64,000 bases of DNA, taken from positions 124,001-188,000 of the forward strand of contig NZ_SLXD01000005.1 in assembly GCF_004340905.1 (NCBI RefSeq). Direction: 5' to 3'. Position numbers and translations under genes: made by a program. Below the pieces are notes generated by a model. That model had not been told where the DNA came from. It was given only the letters and a program-made list of their open reading frames with translations, and searched no databases. Shown here in pieces: positions 45,974 to 54,606 of this stretch. Source of the DNA: Rubrivivax gelatinosus (GTDB lineage: Bacteria; Pseudomonadota; Gammaproteobacteria; Burkholderiales; Burkholderiaceae_C). The stretch's first letter is position 1, and each line of letters begins with the position of its first letter.

Positions 45974-46426
45974 TCAGCGAGCGCCGTAGACCGACTCGGC
46001 GCGTTTGACGAAGCAGTCGACCAGCGTGTTGGCGACGCGGTCGAAGACCGGGCTGACGACGGTCTCCAGCGTCTTGCCCGCGAAGGCGTAGCGCAGGTCG
46101 AGCTCGACCTTGCAGGCACGCGCCTCGGGCCCGGCACCGCCCAGCGGGTGGAAGAGCCAGGTGCCTTCGAGCAGCGAGAACGGGCCGTCGACCAGCTTCA
46201 TCAGCACGCACTCGGGCGGCGTGTTCTCGTTGCGGGTGGTGAACGCGTGTTTCACCCCCATGTAGTGCATGCCCAGCCGAGCGGTGACGCCGTCCTCGTG
46301 CGTCTCCAGCACGTCGGCGCGGTCGCACCAGGGCAGGAACTGCGGATAGTGGTGGACGTCCGTCACCAGGTCGTACATCTCCCTCGGGGAGTACCACAGC
46401 AGGACCGACTTCTTCACGTGCTTCAT
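45974..46426 (-). CDS. ratA: RatA family START-like protein (COQ10-like)
   Basis: 150 residues, START/polyketide-cyclase fold: [31 protein letters not shown] and the C-terminal [22 protein letters not shown] are diagnostic. E. coli RatA was described as a toxin blocking 70S formation, but this family includes COQ10-like ubiquinone-binding proteins, which is the more likely function. Divergent from smpB by 43 bp, with rnfH downstream: the conserved smpB/ratA/rnfH block. Confidence 0.93.
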   Translation of the reverse strand: MKHVKKSVLLWYSPREMYDLVTDVHHYPQFLPWCDRADVLETHEDGVTARLGMHYMGVKHAFTTRNENTPPECVLMKLVDGPFSLLEGTWLFHPLGGAGPEARACKVELDLRYAFAGKTLETVVSPVFDRVANTLVDCFVKRAESVYGAR

Positions 46427-46469
46427 ACAATGCTTCGATTGTAGGGGGCTGCCCCTTCACGACGACTCC

Positions 46470-46937
46470 ATGGCCAACATCGCAGAAAACCGCCGCGCCC
46501 GATTCGAGTACCACATCGAGGAGCAGTACGAGGCCGGCATCGTGCTGTCGGGCTGGGAGATCAAGGCCATCCGCGCCGGCCAGGTGCAGCTGACCGACGG
46601 CTACGTGCTGGTGCGCGACGGCGAGCTGTTCCTGATCGGCTGCCGCATCAACGCGCTGCGTTCGGCGTCCACCCACGTGCTGCCCGAGCCCGACCGCACG
46701 AAGAAGCTGCTGATGAAGAAGGACGAGATCCGTCGTCTCGTCGGCAAGGTCGAGCAGAAGGGTTTCACCCTCGTGCCGCTGAACCTGCACTACAAGGGCG
46801 GGCGGGTGAAGGCCGAGATCGCGCTGGCCAAGGGCAAGGCGCTGCACGACAAGCGCGACACCGAGAAGAAGCGCGACTGGGAGCGCGAGAAGGGCCGGCT
46901 GATGCGGCACAAGGTGTCGGGGCCGGCGAAGGACTGA
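46470..46937 (+). CDS. smpB: SsrA-binding protein
   Basis: 155 residues, the tmRNA partner for rescue of stalled ribosomes. It starts [31 protein letters not shown] and holds DGYVLV, the conserved LTxxEIRRL-like [44 protein letters not shown], and a basic C-terminal tail that enters the mRNA channel. Length is typical. I did not see an ssrA gene in this window. Confidence 0.97.
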   Translation: MANIAENRRARFEYHIEEQYEAGIVLSGWEIKAIRAGQVQLTDGYVLVRDGELFLIGCRINALRSASTHVLPEPDRTKKLLMKKDEIRRLVGKVEQKGFTLVPLNLHYKGGRVKAEIALAKGKALHDKRDTEKKRDWEREKGRLMRHKVSGPAKD

Positions 46938-47028
46938 CGCCGGGCGGCATGTCCCCGCTGTCGGGTTCGTTCAAGACGCCGGCGCCGGCATCGCGCAGCA
47001 TCGGGCCTTCACCCGCATGCCCCGCACC

Positions 47029-47418
47029 ATGAAGCTCGCCTACACCATCCTCTACGTCGACGACGTCGCCGCCAGCCTGGCGTTCTACCGTGCCGCCTTC
47101 GGCCTCGCGCAGCGCTTCCTGCACGACAGCGGCGACTACGGCGAACTCGACACCGGCAGCACGACGCTGGCCTTCTCGTCGCGCCGCCTGCTGCGCGAGA
47201 TGGGCCACCACCCGCAGCGGCCCGACGCCCGGGCGCCGTGTTTCGAGATCGCGCTGACCACCGACGACGTGCCCGCGGCGATGCAGCGCGCCATCGAAGC
47301 CGGCGCGCTGCCGATGCAGGAGCCGCGGCAGATGCCCTGGGGCCAGACCGTGGCCTACGTCGCCGATCCGGAAGGGTTCCTGGTCGAGCTCTGCACGCCG
47401 GTCACGGCTCAGGCGTAA
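47029..47418 (+). CDS. VOC/glyoxalase-like superfamily protein
   Basis: 129 residues (a second possible ATG lies 12 bases upstream at 47017). It has two beta-alpha-beta-beta-beta repeats: YTILYVDDVAASLAFYRAAFGLAQ and FEIALTTDDVPAAMQRAIEAG, ending with VAYVADPEGFLVELCTP, whose Glu is a usual metal ligand. It resembles fosfomycin-resistance/bleomycin-type VOC proteins, but substrate prediction is not possible. Its last ten bases overlap the convergent AraC-type gene. Confidence 0.85.
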   Translation: MKLAYTILYVDDVAASLAFYRAAFGLAQRFLHDSGDYGELDTGSTTLAFSSRRLLREMGHHPQRPDARAPCFEIALTTDDVPAAMQRAIEAGALPMQEPRQMPWGQTVAYVADPEGFLVELCTPVTAQA

Positions 47419-48053
47419 CCGGGTTCGGCCAGCAGCGCCAGCAGGTCGGCGCGCCGGCGCAGAGCGCCCGGCGCCAGCCCGAACCAGGCGCGCAGTTCGC
47501 GCGTCAGGTGCGCCTGGTCGGCGTAGCCGTGCTGCACGGCCAGGTCGGCCAGCGGCAAGCCCGTGGACAAGGCACGGGCGGCACGCCGTGCACGCGCCAG
47601 GCCCTGCCAGTAGCGCGGCGGGCGGCCGGTGGCCGCGTGCAGCAGGCGCTCCAGCGTGCGCTCGCCGACGCCGAGCTGGCGGCGTGCCGCCAGCACGCCC
47701 CCAGCCACGGCCAGCGCCTGCAGCGCCTCGTCCAGGCGAGCGTCCAGTCGCACGTGTTCGGCGATCAGCGCCAGCGCCTCGGCCTCGTCGCGCTCCGGGC
47801 GCGCCTGCAGCGCGGCCAGCAGCGGCGCCGCGGCGATGCAGGCCGCCGGGCGCAGGCGAAAACCGACGAAACGGTCGCCGGCCTCGCTGCGCACGGTATA
47901 GGCGCGGGCCGGCAGTTCGGAGACGAACCAGGCTGGCCGCGCCCCGTTCGGGCAGGACAGGATCAGGTCGCGACAGCCGTCGGGCAGCACCGTCGCGTCG
48001 ACGACCTCGACGGCCAACGATCGCCAGCAGGCCAGGACCGCCGGCGCCTCCAT
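47409..48053 (-). CDS. AraC-type helix-turn-helix regulator
   Basis: 214 residues. The N-terminal part resembles the DUF6597-like sensor half of AraC proteins (VVDATVLPDGCRDLILSC, FVGFRLRPAACIAAAPLLAAL). The C-terminal ~90 residues form the two-HTH domain (LGVGERTLERLLHAATGRPPRYWQ, PLADLAVQHGYADQAHLTREL). It starts five bases after the metC stop, so it is probably the second gene of a metC operon. Ligand and targets are unknown. Confidence 0.85.
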   Translation of the reverse strand: MEAPAVLACWRSLAVEVVDATVLPDGCRDLILSCPNGARPAWFVSELPARAYTVRSEAGDRFVGFRLRPAACIAAAPLLAALQARPERDEAEALALIAEHVRLDARLDEALQALAVAGGVLAARRQLGVGERTLERLLHAATGRPPRYWQGLARARRAARALSTGLPLADLAVQHGYADQAHLTRELRAWFGLAPGALRRRADLLALLAEPGYA

Positions 48054-48058
48054 GCGCT

Positions 48059-49213
48059 TCAGTCCGCCAGCGCGGCCAGCGTCTGCTCCAGGTCGGCCTT
48101 CAGGTCGGCCACCTCTTCGAGGCCGATCGAGAAACGCACCACGGTACCGTCGTAGGCGGGCCGGGCGCGCATCTGCTTCAGGTCGTAGGGCACGACCAGG
48201 CTCATCGGCCCGGCCCAGGAGTAGCCGATGCCGAACAGCTGCAGCGCGTCGACGAAACGGTCGACCTGGGCGCTCGTGAAACGCGGGTCGACGATCACCG
48301 AGAACAGGCCGGCCGCGGCACGGCAAGTGGTTTTCCAATGCTCGTGGCCGGGCGCGCCGGCCAGCGCCGGGTGCAGCACACGCGTGAACTCGGGCCGCGT
48401 GGTGCACCAGGCGGCGAGTTCACGCCCTGCCGCGTCAGCGGCGTGATAACGCAGCGACAGCGACGGCAGCGAACGCAGCATCGCCTCGGCGTCGTTGGCG
48501 CCGACGCCCTGCCCCAGCCGGCCGTGCGTCATGTGGATGCGGTCGGCCAGTTCGGCGTCACGCGTGACGACCGAGCCCATCAGCACGTCGCCGCCGCCCG
48601 AGGGGTACTTGGTCAGCGCCTGCATGACGACGTCGATGCCGAGATCGAAACCGCAGAACGCGAGGCCCGCACCCCAGGTGTTGTCCAGCGCCGTCGTCAC
48701 GCCGCGTGCGCGGCAGAGCTCGACCAGCGCCGGCAGGTCCGGGAACTCCATCGTCACCGAGCCCGCAGCCTCCAGCCAGACGAGTTTCGTCGCCGGGCCG
48801 ATGGCCGCGGCCAGCGAGGCCGGGTCCATCGGGTCGTAGAGCTTGTGCGTGATGCCCCAGGCGGCGAGTTCACGCCGCGCCAGTTCACGGCTCGGGCCGT
48901 AGACGTTGTCGGGCAGCAGCAGCTCGTCGCCGCTCTTCAGCAGCGCCATGTTCACCAGCGCGATCGCCGCCAGCCCGCTGGGCACCAGCACGCAGTGCGT
49001 GCCGCCTTCCAGCGTCGCGATGCGTTCTTCGAGCGTGAAGGTCGTCGGCGTGCCGTGCAGGCCGTAGGTGTAGCCGTTGCGGTGGCGCCAGTCGCGCGCA
49101 CGCATCGCCGCGACGTCCGGGAACAGCACCGTCGAGGCCTTGTGCACGCCGACCTGCGGCGCATCGAAACCGGCCGGCGGCCGGTACGGGTGGTGGATCA
49201 GTCGGGTGGTCAT
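48059..49213 (-). CDS. metC: Cystathionine beta-lyase (Cys/Met metabolism PLP enzyme)
   Basis: 384 residues, fold-type I. Family signatures: TYGLHGTPTTFTLEERIATLEGG, SGLAAIALVNMALLKSGD, the Tyr in DNVYGPS, TALDNTWGAGLAFCGFDLGID, and the PLP Lys in QALTKYPSGGGDVLMG. It cleaves cystathionine to homocysteine, pyruvate and ammonia in methionine synthesis; gamma-lyase activity cannot be excluded. It lies 16 bp after rimO and immediately before an AraC-type gene on the same strand. Confidence 0.95.
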   Translation of the reverse strand: MTTRLIHHPYRPPAGFDAPQVGVHKASTVLFPDVAAMRARDWRHRNGYTYGLHGTPTTFTLEERIATLEGGTHCVLVPSGLAAIALVNMALLKSGDELLLPDNVYGPSRELARRELAAWGITHKLYDPMDPASLAAAIGPATKLVWLEAAGSVTMEFPDLPALVELCRARGVTTALDNTWGAGLAFCGFDLGIDVVMQALTKYPSGGGDVLMGSVVTRDAELADRIHMTHGRLGQGVGANDAEAMLRSLPSLSLRYHAADAAGRELAAWCTTRPEFTRVLHPALAGAPGHEHWKTTCRAAAGLFSVIVDPRFTSAQVDRFVDALQLFGIGYSWAGPMSLVVPYDLKQMRARPAYDGTVVRFSIGLEEVADLKADLEQTLAALAD

Positions 49214-49228
49214 GGAAGGTTCAGGGGG

Positions 49229-50617
49229 TCAGAGCGCCATCGCGACGAGATCGTGCCCTTCGGCGGCGACGATGCGCGCCCGCACGAACTCGCCGACCTT
49301 CAGCGTGCGCGAGGCCTTCTGCGGCGGCAGCAGGCGCACGCTGCCGTCGATCTCGGGCGCGTCGGCATAGCTCCGCCCGACGCCGCCCTTGCGGCCCAGC
49401 GCCGGCGCGTGGTCGACCAGCACCTGCATCGTCTGTCCGACGCGGCGCTGCAGCCTGGCCACCGACACCGCCTCGGCGACTTCCATGAAACGCGCGCGGC
49501 GCTCCTCGCGCACCGCGTCGGGCAGCGCGCCCGGCAGCTCGTTGGCCGGGGCGCCGGCCACCGGCGAATAGGCGAAGCAGCCGGCGCGGTCGATCTGGGC
49601 TTCGCGCACGAAGTCCAGCAGGGTCTGGAACTCGGCCTCGGTCTCGCCGGGGAAACCGGCGATGAAGGTCGAGCGCACGACGAGCTCGGGGCACAGCTCG
49701 CGCCAGCGTGCCAGGCGCTCGAGGTTGCGCTCGCCGCTGGCCGGGCGCTTCATGCGCTTCAAGACGTCCGGATGGGCGTGCTGGAACGGCACGTCCAGGT
49801 ACGGCAGGATGCGCCCTTCGGCCATCAGCGGCAGCACCTCGTCGACGTGCGGGTACGGGTAGACGTAGTGCAACCGCACCCAGGCGCCGTGCGCCTCGGC
49901 CAGCCTGGCCAGCTGCTCGCAGAGCTCGGCGAAACGGGTCTTCACCGGGCGGCCGTCCCAGAAGCCGGTGCGGTACTGGACGTCCACGCCGTAGGCGCCG
50001 GTGTCCTGGCTGACGACGAGCAGCTCCTTGACGCCGTTCTCGAACAGCGCCTTCGCTTCGCCGAGCACCTCGCCGACCGGGCGCGAGACCAGGTCGCCGC
50101 GCATCGTCGGGATGATGCAGAAGCTGCAGCGGTGGTTGCAGCCTTCGCTGATCTTCAGGTACGCGTAGTGGCGCGGCGTCAGCTTGATGCCGGCCTCGCC
50201 GCGGAACTCGGCGCGCACTTCGGGCACGAGGTCGACGAAGGGGTCGTGCGGCTTGGGCACGTGGCGGTGCACCGCGTCCATCACCTCCTGCGTCGCGTGC
50301 GGGCCGGTGACCGCCAGCACCTTGGGGTGCACCTGCTGCACCATGTTGCCGCCGGCCTCACCGGCACGTGCGCCCAGGCAGCCGGTGACGATGACGCGGC
50401 CGTTCTCGGCCAGCGCCTCGCCGATCGTGTCCAGGCTCTCCTTGACGGCGTCGTCGATGAAGCCGCAGGTGTTGACGATGACGAGGTCGGCGCCGGCGAA
50501 GGTTTTCGAGGTGCGGTAGCCCTCGGCGGCGAGCTGGGTGAGGATCAGCTCGGAGTCGGTCAGCGCCTTGGGGCAGCCCAGCGACGCGAAGGCGACGGTC
50601 GGAACGGTTTCATGCAT
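49229..50617 (-). CDS. rimO: Ribosomal protein S12 methylthiotransferase
   Basis: 462 residues, a radical SAM enzyme that adds a methylthio group to Asp in ribosomal protein S12. The N-terminal UPF0004 domain has Cys in [23 protein letters not shown] and GCLGARAG. The radical SAM cluster site is [11 protein letters not shown]. The C-terminal TRAM domain spans ~395-462. A six-residue insertion (near [15 protein letters not shown]) is seen in betaproteobacterial RimO. Confidence 0.97.
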   Translation of the reverse strand: MHETVPTVAFASLGCPKALTDSELILTQLAAEGYRTSKTFAGADLVIVNTCGFIDDAVKESLDTIGEALAENGRVIVTGCLGARAGEAGGNMVQQVHPKVLAVTGPHATQEVMDAVHRHVPKPHDPFVDLVPEVRAEFRGEAGIKLTPRHYAYLKISEGCNHRCSFCIIPTMRGDLVSRPVGEVLGEAKALFENGVKELLVVSQDTGAYGVDVQYRTGFWDGRPVKTRFAELCEQLARLAEAHGAWVRLHYVYPYPHVDEVLPLMAEGRILPYLDVPFQHAHPDVLKRMKRPASGERNLERLARWRELCPELVVRSTFIAGFPGETEAEFQTLLDFVREAQIDRAGCFAYSPVAGAPANELPGALPDAVREERRARFMEVAEAVSVARLQRRVGQTMQVLVDHAPALGRKGGVGRSYADAPEIDGSVRLLPPQKASRTLKVGEFVRARIVAAEGHDLVAMAL

Positions 50618-50660
50618 CGACGGATTTTCCCAAATCCGCCGGCACCCCGGCTGTGAACGC

Positions 50661-51152
50661 TTAGCGCTTTCCCGGCGGGAAGCGCCCGAACACCGCCATC
50701 TGGTCCTGCATCGCCTCGAACACGGCGCGCGACTGGTCGAGGTAGCTCGTCATCAGGTTCGGGAACACCGGTGGCTTGCCGCCGACGAACTGCTGCTGCA
50801 GTTCGACGAAGGCCTTCAGGTTCTGCTCGAGCATCGCGCCCATCGGGCCCTGCATCGCGCTGCCGTAGAAGCGGATGATCTGCGCCAGCATCTCGGTGCT
50901 GAACATCGGCACGCCGCCGGACTCTTCCTCGAGGATGATCTGCAGCAGGATGCTGCGCGTGAGCTCGTCGCCGGTCTTGGCGTCGCGCACCTCGAAGTCC
51001 TCGCCGCCCATCACCATGCGCTTGACGTCGGCCAGCGTGATGTAGCTGCTGGTGCGCGTGTCGTAGAGACGCCGGTTGGGGTACTTCTTCAGCGTCCTCG
51101 GTCCGGGCTGGGCGTTGGCGTCGGCGGCCGGAGCACGGCGGGACGTGGGCAT
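50661..51152 (-). CDS. phaR: Polyhydroxyalkanoate synthesis regulator
   Basis: 163 residues. The DNA-binding PHB_acc_N domain is visible as [25 protein letters not shown], followed by PHB accumulation regulatory domains ([42 protein letters not shown]). PhaR represses phasin and PHA genes until it is titrated onto PHB granules. Here it stands apart from phaC/phaA/phaB, none of which are in the window, and lies upstream of rimO on the same strand. Confidence 0.95.
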   Translation of the reverse strand: MPTSRRAPAADANAQPGPRTLKKYPNRRLYDTRTSSYITLADVKRMVMGGEDFEVRDAKTGDELTRSILLQIILEEESGGVPMFSTEMLAQIIRFYGSAMQGPMGAMLEQNLKAFVELQQQFVGGKPPVFPNLMTSYLDQSRAVFEAMQDQMAVFGRFPPGKR

Positions 51153-51220
51153 GCGGCAAGGCTCCTGTCGGTGGGTCGAGCGCCGATTCTAGAAGCGCAG
51201 CGCCCGTGCACCGCCACGGA

Positions 51221-52072
51221 TTACCCTGCGGCCGCCACCGGCGCGAAGACCTCCGCCAGGAAGGCGTCGACGGCCTCGGTCGGCTCGCCCTCCTGCCCCA
51301 GGCGCTCGTTGAGCTCGGCGTGCGTCAGCGCCAGCGGCAGCGAGCGCGCGCGGCCGCCGCGTTCGACCAGCCGGGCGGCGAAGCGTTCGGACTGGCGCAC
51401 CGAATCCTCGCGCAGCGACGAGCACACCAGCAGCACCGGGGGCGGTGCCGTCAGCGTCGCCGCGCGGTGCCAGGGTGAAGCCGATTCCCAGCCCTCGCGC
51501 GCATCGCCGAAGGCGCGGTCGTGCAGCGGCAGGTGCACGCCCTGCATCACCTCGACGACGTCGAGCGCGGCGCTGTCGACCAGCACCGCGGCGGCCGGCG
51601 GCTTGCACCCGGCGTCGGCCGCCAGCGCCGTGTCGGCCAGCACCAGCGCCGCGAGGTGCGCGCCGGTCGAATGGCCGAGCACGACGATGCGCCCGGCGTC
51701 GCCGCCCCAGCCGGCGCACTCGCGCTGCACGAAGGCCAGCGCGCGCGCGACGTCGGCGGCCTGCTCGCGTGGGTCGGCCCAGGGCAGGCGGCGGTAGTTC
51801 AGCGCGACGAGGATCCAGCCCTTCGGGCCCCAGTGCGCCAGCTTGTGGCCGACGACCTGCGGCTGCTGCTTGTCGCCGGTGATCCAGGCGCCGCCGTGCA
51901 CGACGACGAGCACCGGCGCGGCCTGCGCCTGCGCCGGACGGTAGACGTCCAGCCGCTGCGCCGGCCAGCGGCCGTAGGCCAGGTCGGCGTCGAAGACGAC
52001 GCCCGGCGGCAGCGCAGGCGCCGGCTCGGCGCTGTCGCGCCGCCGCAGCCAGCCGCCGGTGTCGGGGCTCAC
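51221..52072 (-). CDS. Alpha/beta hydrolase, formamidase/HSL-like, last gene of lipid operon
   Basis: 283 residues from GTG at 52072, overlapping the stop of the propeller-like protein (GTGA). The oxyanion motif is VVVHGGAWITGDK, followed by ALNYRRLPWADPREQAADV, and the nucleophile is in VLGHSTGAHLAALVL. The acid and His lie in late motifs (ALTHAELNERLG). It resembles kynurenine-formamidase/BD-FAE-type esterases. It is the last of seven tightly spaced minus-strand genes starting with the PUFA-like synthase, so it may act on the product or an intermediate (inference). Confidence 0.85.
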   Translation of the reverse strand: MSPDTGGWLRRRDSAEPAPALPPGVVFDADLAYGRWPAQRLDVYRPAQAQAAPVLVVVHGGAWITGDKQQPQVVGHKLAHWGPKGWILVALNYRRLPWADPREQAADVARALAFVQRECAGWGGDAGRIVVLGHSTGAHLAALVLADTALAADAGCKPPAAAVLVDSAALDVVEVMQGVHLPLHDRAFGDAREGWESASPWHRAATLTAPPPVLLVCSSLREDSVRQSERFAARLVERGGRARSLPLALTHAELNERLGQEGEPTEAVDAFLAEVFAPVAAAG

Positions 52073-53532
52073 CGCTTCAGCGCCTCGTTGGCGGCGAAGT
52101 GGATCTCGCAGCCGCCGCGCGGGTTGGGCACGTAGCGGTCGCCGCCCAGCGGCATGATCTTCGGCCCGAACGGGTTGGCGGTGCCGCAGAACAGCCCGTA
52201 CGGCGAGGACACCAGCGTGCGCAGGCCCATGTTGTACGGGTTGTCGAAGCCGTTGTTCGTCACCGGCACCCAGTTCTCGCCGTCGAAGCTGCGGTACAGG
52301 TCGAAGCCCGAGTGGTGGTCGAAGATCGCCTGCGCGCCGACGTGGTTGATGACGTTGGCGAAGGCCTCCGGCCAGCGGCTGCGGTTGGCGTAGCCGACCA
52401 GCGTGCTCCACTCGAAGGTGCTGAGGTAGAGCCAGCCGTCGTGCTCCACCATGCGCCAGAAGTAGCCGTTGAAGAAGTTGTTGAAGCCGGGCATGTAGCC
52501 CGACAGCGGGATCTTTCGGCCCTGCGGCGTGTCGCGCTCGTCGCCGACCAGCAGGTCCCAGGAACCGTCGGGCCAGACCCGCACCAGTTCCGGCGGCGCC
52601 GGGCCGACCTTGTTGGCGGTGTCGATGCCGCCGCCCTGGATGCCGCTGCCGATGTAGAGCGCGCCCTTGAAGGGCAGCATCGACAGCGTGCACTGGTTGA
52701 GCTTGCCGCGCCCGGCACCGCGCTCGATCACCTTCTCCCAGACGTAGGGCTTCTCGCCTTCGCAGGTGCTGCGCCAGACCTGGTAGCCCTCGAGGTTGAA
52801 GGTGCCGACGTAGAGATGGTCGCCGAAGCCGCACATCTCGAAGATCGTCTTGTTGCCCGGGTCGCCGAAGCCGAAGTCGCTGACCGGCTCCCAGCCGCCG
52901 TGCGAGGGGTCGGCGCTCTCGTAGACGACCGAGTGCGCGGAGATGTTCGGGTTGCCGCCGCGCGAGCCCGCCGGCGTCGTGAACAGCCGCCCCTTGAACT
53001 CGGTGACGGTGCGGATCGTCGTCACCGGCAGCCCGGTGAGGCCGGGCTCGCAGGTCGGCACGAAGTTGCGGCCGTCTTCCGAGCGCAGCAGGTGCGGCCC
53101 CGGCCCGCGCGCCGGCGACCAGGTGCTGACGAACAGCGCCGGCGGCTCGACGCCGCGGCCGGAGTAGACCAGCATGCCGCGCAGCCCCAGCTCGCGCGGG
53201 ATCGGCTTGCCGTGGCTGCCGAGGATCGTCGGCGACTTGAACACGCGTTCCCACTCGTCGGTGAGCGGGTCATAACGCCAGATCTCGGCGTGCATGTCCA
53301 GGTCGAACGGGTTCTCGGGGCACTCGACCGGCCAGACGTCCATCGCGATCGGCAGCCGCGCCTTCATGAACGGGAAGTTGCCGCGTGTCGTGCCGACGTA
53401 GAGATGGCCGTTGAACCAGGCCATCGAGTGCGCGTAGGCGTTGTTGCCGTCGCCGAAACCGCCGCGTGCGACGCAGCGGAAATCGCGCCGGTTGAGCCCG
53501 GGCCAGATCCCGAGCCGGTTGGCTTGAACCAT
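52069..53532 (-). CDS. Uncharacterised propeller-like protein of the lipid operon
   Basis: 487 residues with no signal peptide. A short hydrophobic-aromatic motif recurs: GHLYVGTTRG, PALFVSTWSP, GRLFTTPAGS, DHLYVGTFNL, GALYIGSGIQ, GWLYLSTFEW, YGLFCGTANP. Sialidase/Asp-box-like turns (LLRSEDGRNFVP, LYRSFDGENWVP) recur too. This pattern suggests a seven-bladed beta-propeller. I do not recognise a named family and see no catalytic motif. The ATG at 53532 overlaps the previous stop, and its own stop overlaps the next start, so it is translated with the flanking hydrolases. Confidence 0.75.
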   Translation of the reverse strand: MVQANRLGIWPGLNRRDFRCVARGGFGDGNNAYAHSMAWFNGHLYVGTTRGNFPFMKARLPIAMDVWPVECPENPFDLDMHAEIWRYDPLTDEWERVFKSPTILGSHGKPIPRELGLRGMLVYSGRGVEPPALFVSTWSPARGPGPHLLRSEDGRNFVPTCEPGLTGLPVTTIRTVTEFKGRLFTTPAGSRGGNPNISAHSVVYESADPSHGGWEPVSDFGFGDPGNKTIFEMCGFGDHLYVGTFNLEGYQVWRSTCEGEKPYVWEKVIERGAGRGKLNQCTLSMLPFKGALYIGSGIQGGGIDTANKVGPAPPELVRVWPDGSWDLLVGDERDTPQGRKIPLSGYMPGFNNFFNGYFWRMVEHDGWLYLSTFEWSTLVGYANRSRWPEAFANVINHVGAQAIFDHHSGFDLYRSFDGENWVPVTNNGFDNPYNMGLRTLVSSPYGLFCGTANPFGPKIMPLGGDRYVPNPRGGCEIHFAANEALKR

Positions 53533-54602
53533 CAGACCGTCACTGCCATGTCGGAGATGTAGCGTGCGAGTGCGTCGTGGGCCTCGTCGGGCGTGGCGTA
53601 CGGCCCGATGTGGCCGCGCTCGCGGGTGCTGAAATGCCAGGCGCCGTCGACCTTGAAGACACGGTCGCTGCGGAAGTGGCGGCGTTGCTCCTCGCCCGAG
53701 CGCACGACCGGGCGGCGCGAGTAGTCACCGCGCCAGAAACGTTCGCACTCGTGCATCACGTCGGCGGCGCGCGAGACGGGGAAGAAGTGGCCGGCGTCGC
53801 GCACGCGGCGGAACTCGCCGTGCGGCCAGACCTCGAGCAGTTCGCCGCCGGTCAGCCGCGCCTGCGAGTGGTCGCCGTAGAGCGCGAGGATCGGGAACAG
53901 CAGCCGGCGCAGCGACTCGAGCGTCAGCCCGTCGTCGCCCATCAGCTGGGTGCCGGCGGCGGTCTCGTCCATCAGCTTGACCCACTGCATCGCGGTGCGC
54001 TTGCCCTGGCGGCCGAGCATCGGGCCGACGAGCGCGAGCAGGTCCTCGCCCACCGGCTCGTGACGGATCTGCAGGTGCGCCACCTCGGTCAGCAGGCGGT
54101 GGCCGAAGTACGGGTCGTGCGTGTCCAGCGCCAGGCCGTGGCGGTCCAGCACCGACTGCACGTAGGCGCGCCGGCTCCATTCGCGCGGCACCGCGTGGCG
54201 GCGCACGGCGGAGATGTGGCTGTCGCAGAGCACCAGGCTGGCGAAACGCGCCGGGTCGCTGCAGGCGGCGTTGAGCGCGACGACGCCACCGAAGCTGTGC
54301 GCCACGAGGTGGGCGCGGGCGATGCCCAGCTCGTCCATCAGGCCGAGCAGGTCCTGGCCCAGCGCCTGCGGCGTGTAGCCCTCGGGCGTGATCTCGGAGC
54401 GGCCGTGGCCGCGCAGGTCGAACAGCGTGACCCGGTAGCGCTTGGCGAAGGCCTGCGCATAGGGCAGATACCAGAACGCCATGTTCGCGGCGAGGCCGTG
54501 GACCATCACCAAGTCCTCGCGCGCAGCACCGTGATGGTGGTGATGCGGCTCGTCGACCTGGAGGACGTTCAGGCGCGCGCCGCGGACCAGCGCGTGCGGC
54601 AT
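53532..54602 (-). CDS. Alpha/beta hydrolase with His5 stretch and C-terminal DUF6316-like domain
   Basis: 356 residues. Residues 20-24 are five consecutive His. The core has MVHGLAANMAFWYLPYAQAF, LFDLRGHGRSE, the nucleophile VAHSFGGVVALN (Ser103) and a late DAGHFFPVSRA (His). After about residue 300 a separate domain (HFRSDRVFKVDGAWHFSTRERGH, then YATPDEAHDALARYI) resembles DUF6316. It lies four bases after the phosphatase-superfamily gene. In a secondary-lipid operon it could be a thioesterase or lipid-releasing hydrolase (inference). Confidence 0.85.
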   Translation of the reverse strand: MPHALVRGARLNVLQVDEPHHHHHGAAREDLVMVHGLAANMAFWYLPYAQAFAKRYRVTLFDLRGHGRSEITPEGYTPQALGQDLLGLMDELGIARAHLVAHSFGGVVALNAACSDPARFASLVLCDSHISAVRRHAVPREWSRRAYVQSVLDRHGLALDTHDPYFGHRLLTEVAHLQIRHEPVGEDLLALVGPMLGRQGKRTAMQWVKLMDETAAGTQLMGDDGLTLESLRRLLFPILALYGDHSQARLTGGELLEVWPHGEFRRVRDAGHFFPVSRAADVMHECERFWRGDYSRRPVVRSGEEQRRHFRSDRVFKVDGAWHFSTRERGHIGPYATPDEAHDALARYISDMAVTV

Positions 54603-54606
54603 GCGT

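Noticed and set aside
45974-46426. Toxin of a type II toxin-antitoxin pair (RatA with RnfH)
   Set aside because: The old RatA/RatB naming suggests toxin-antitoxin, but the START-like fold and conserved smpB neighbourhood fit a housekeeping COQ10-like role better.
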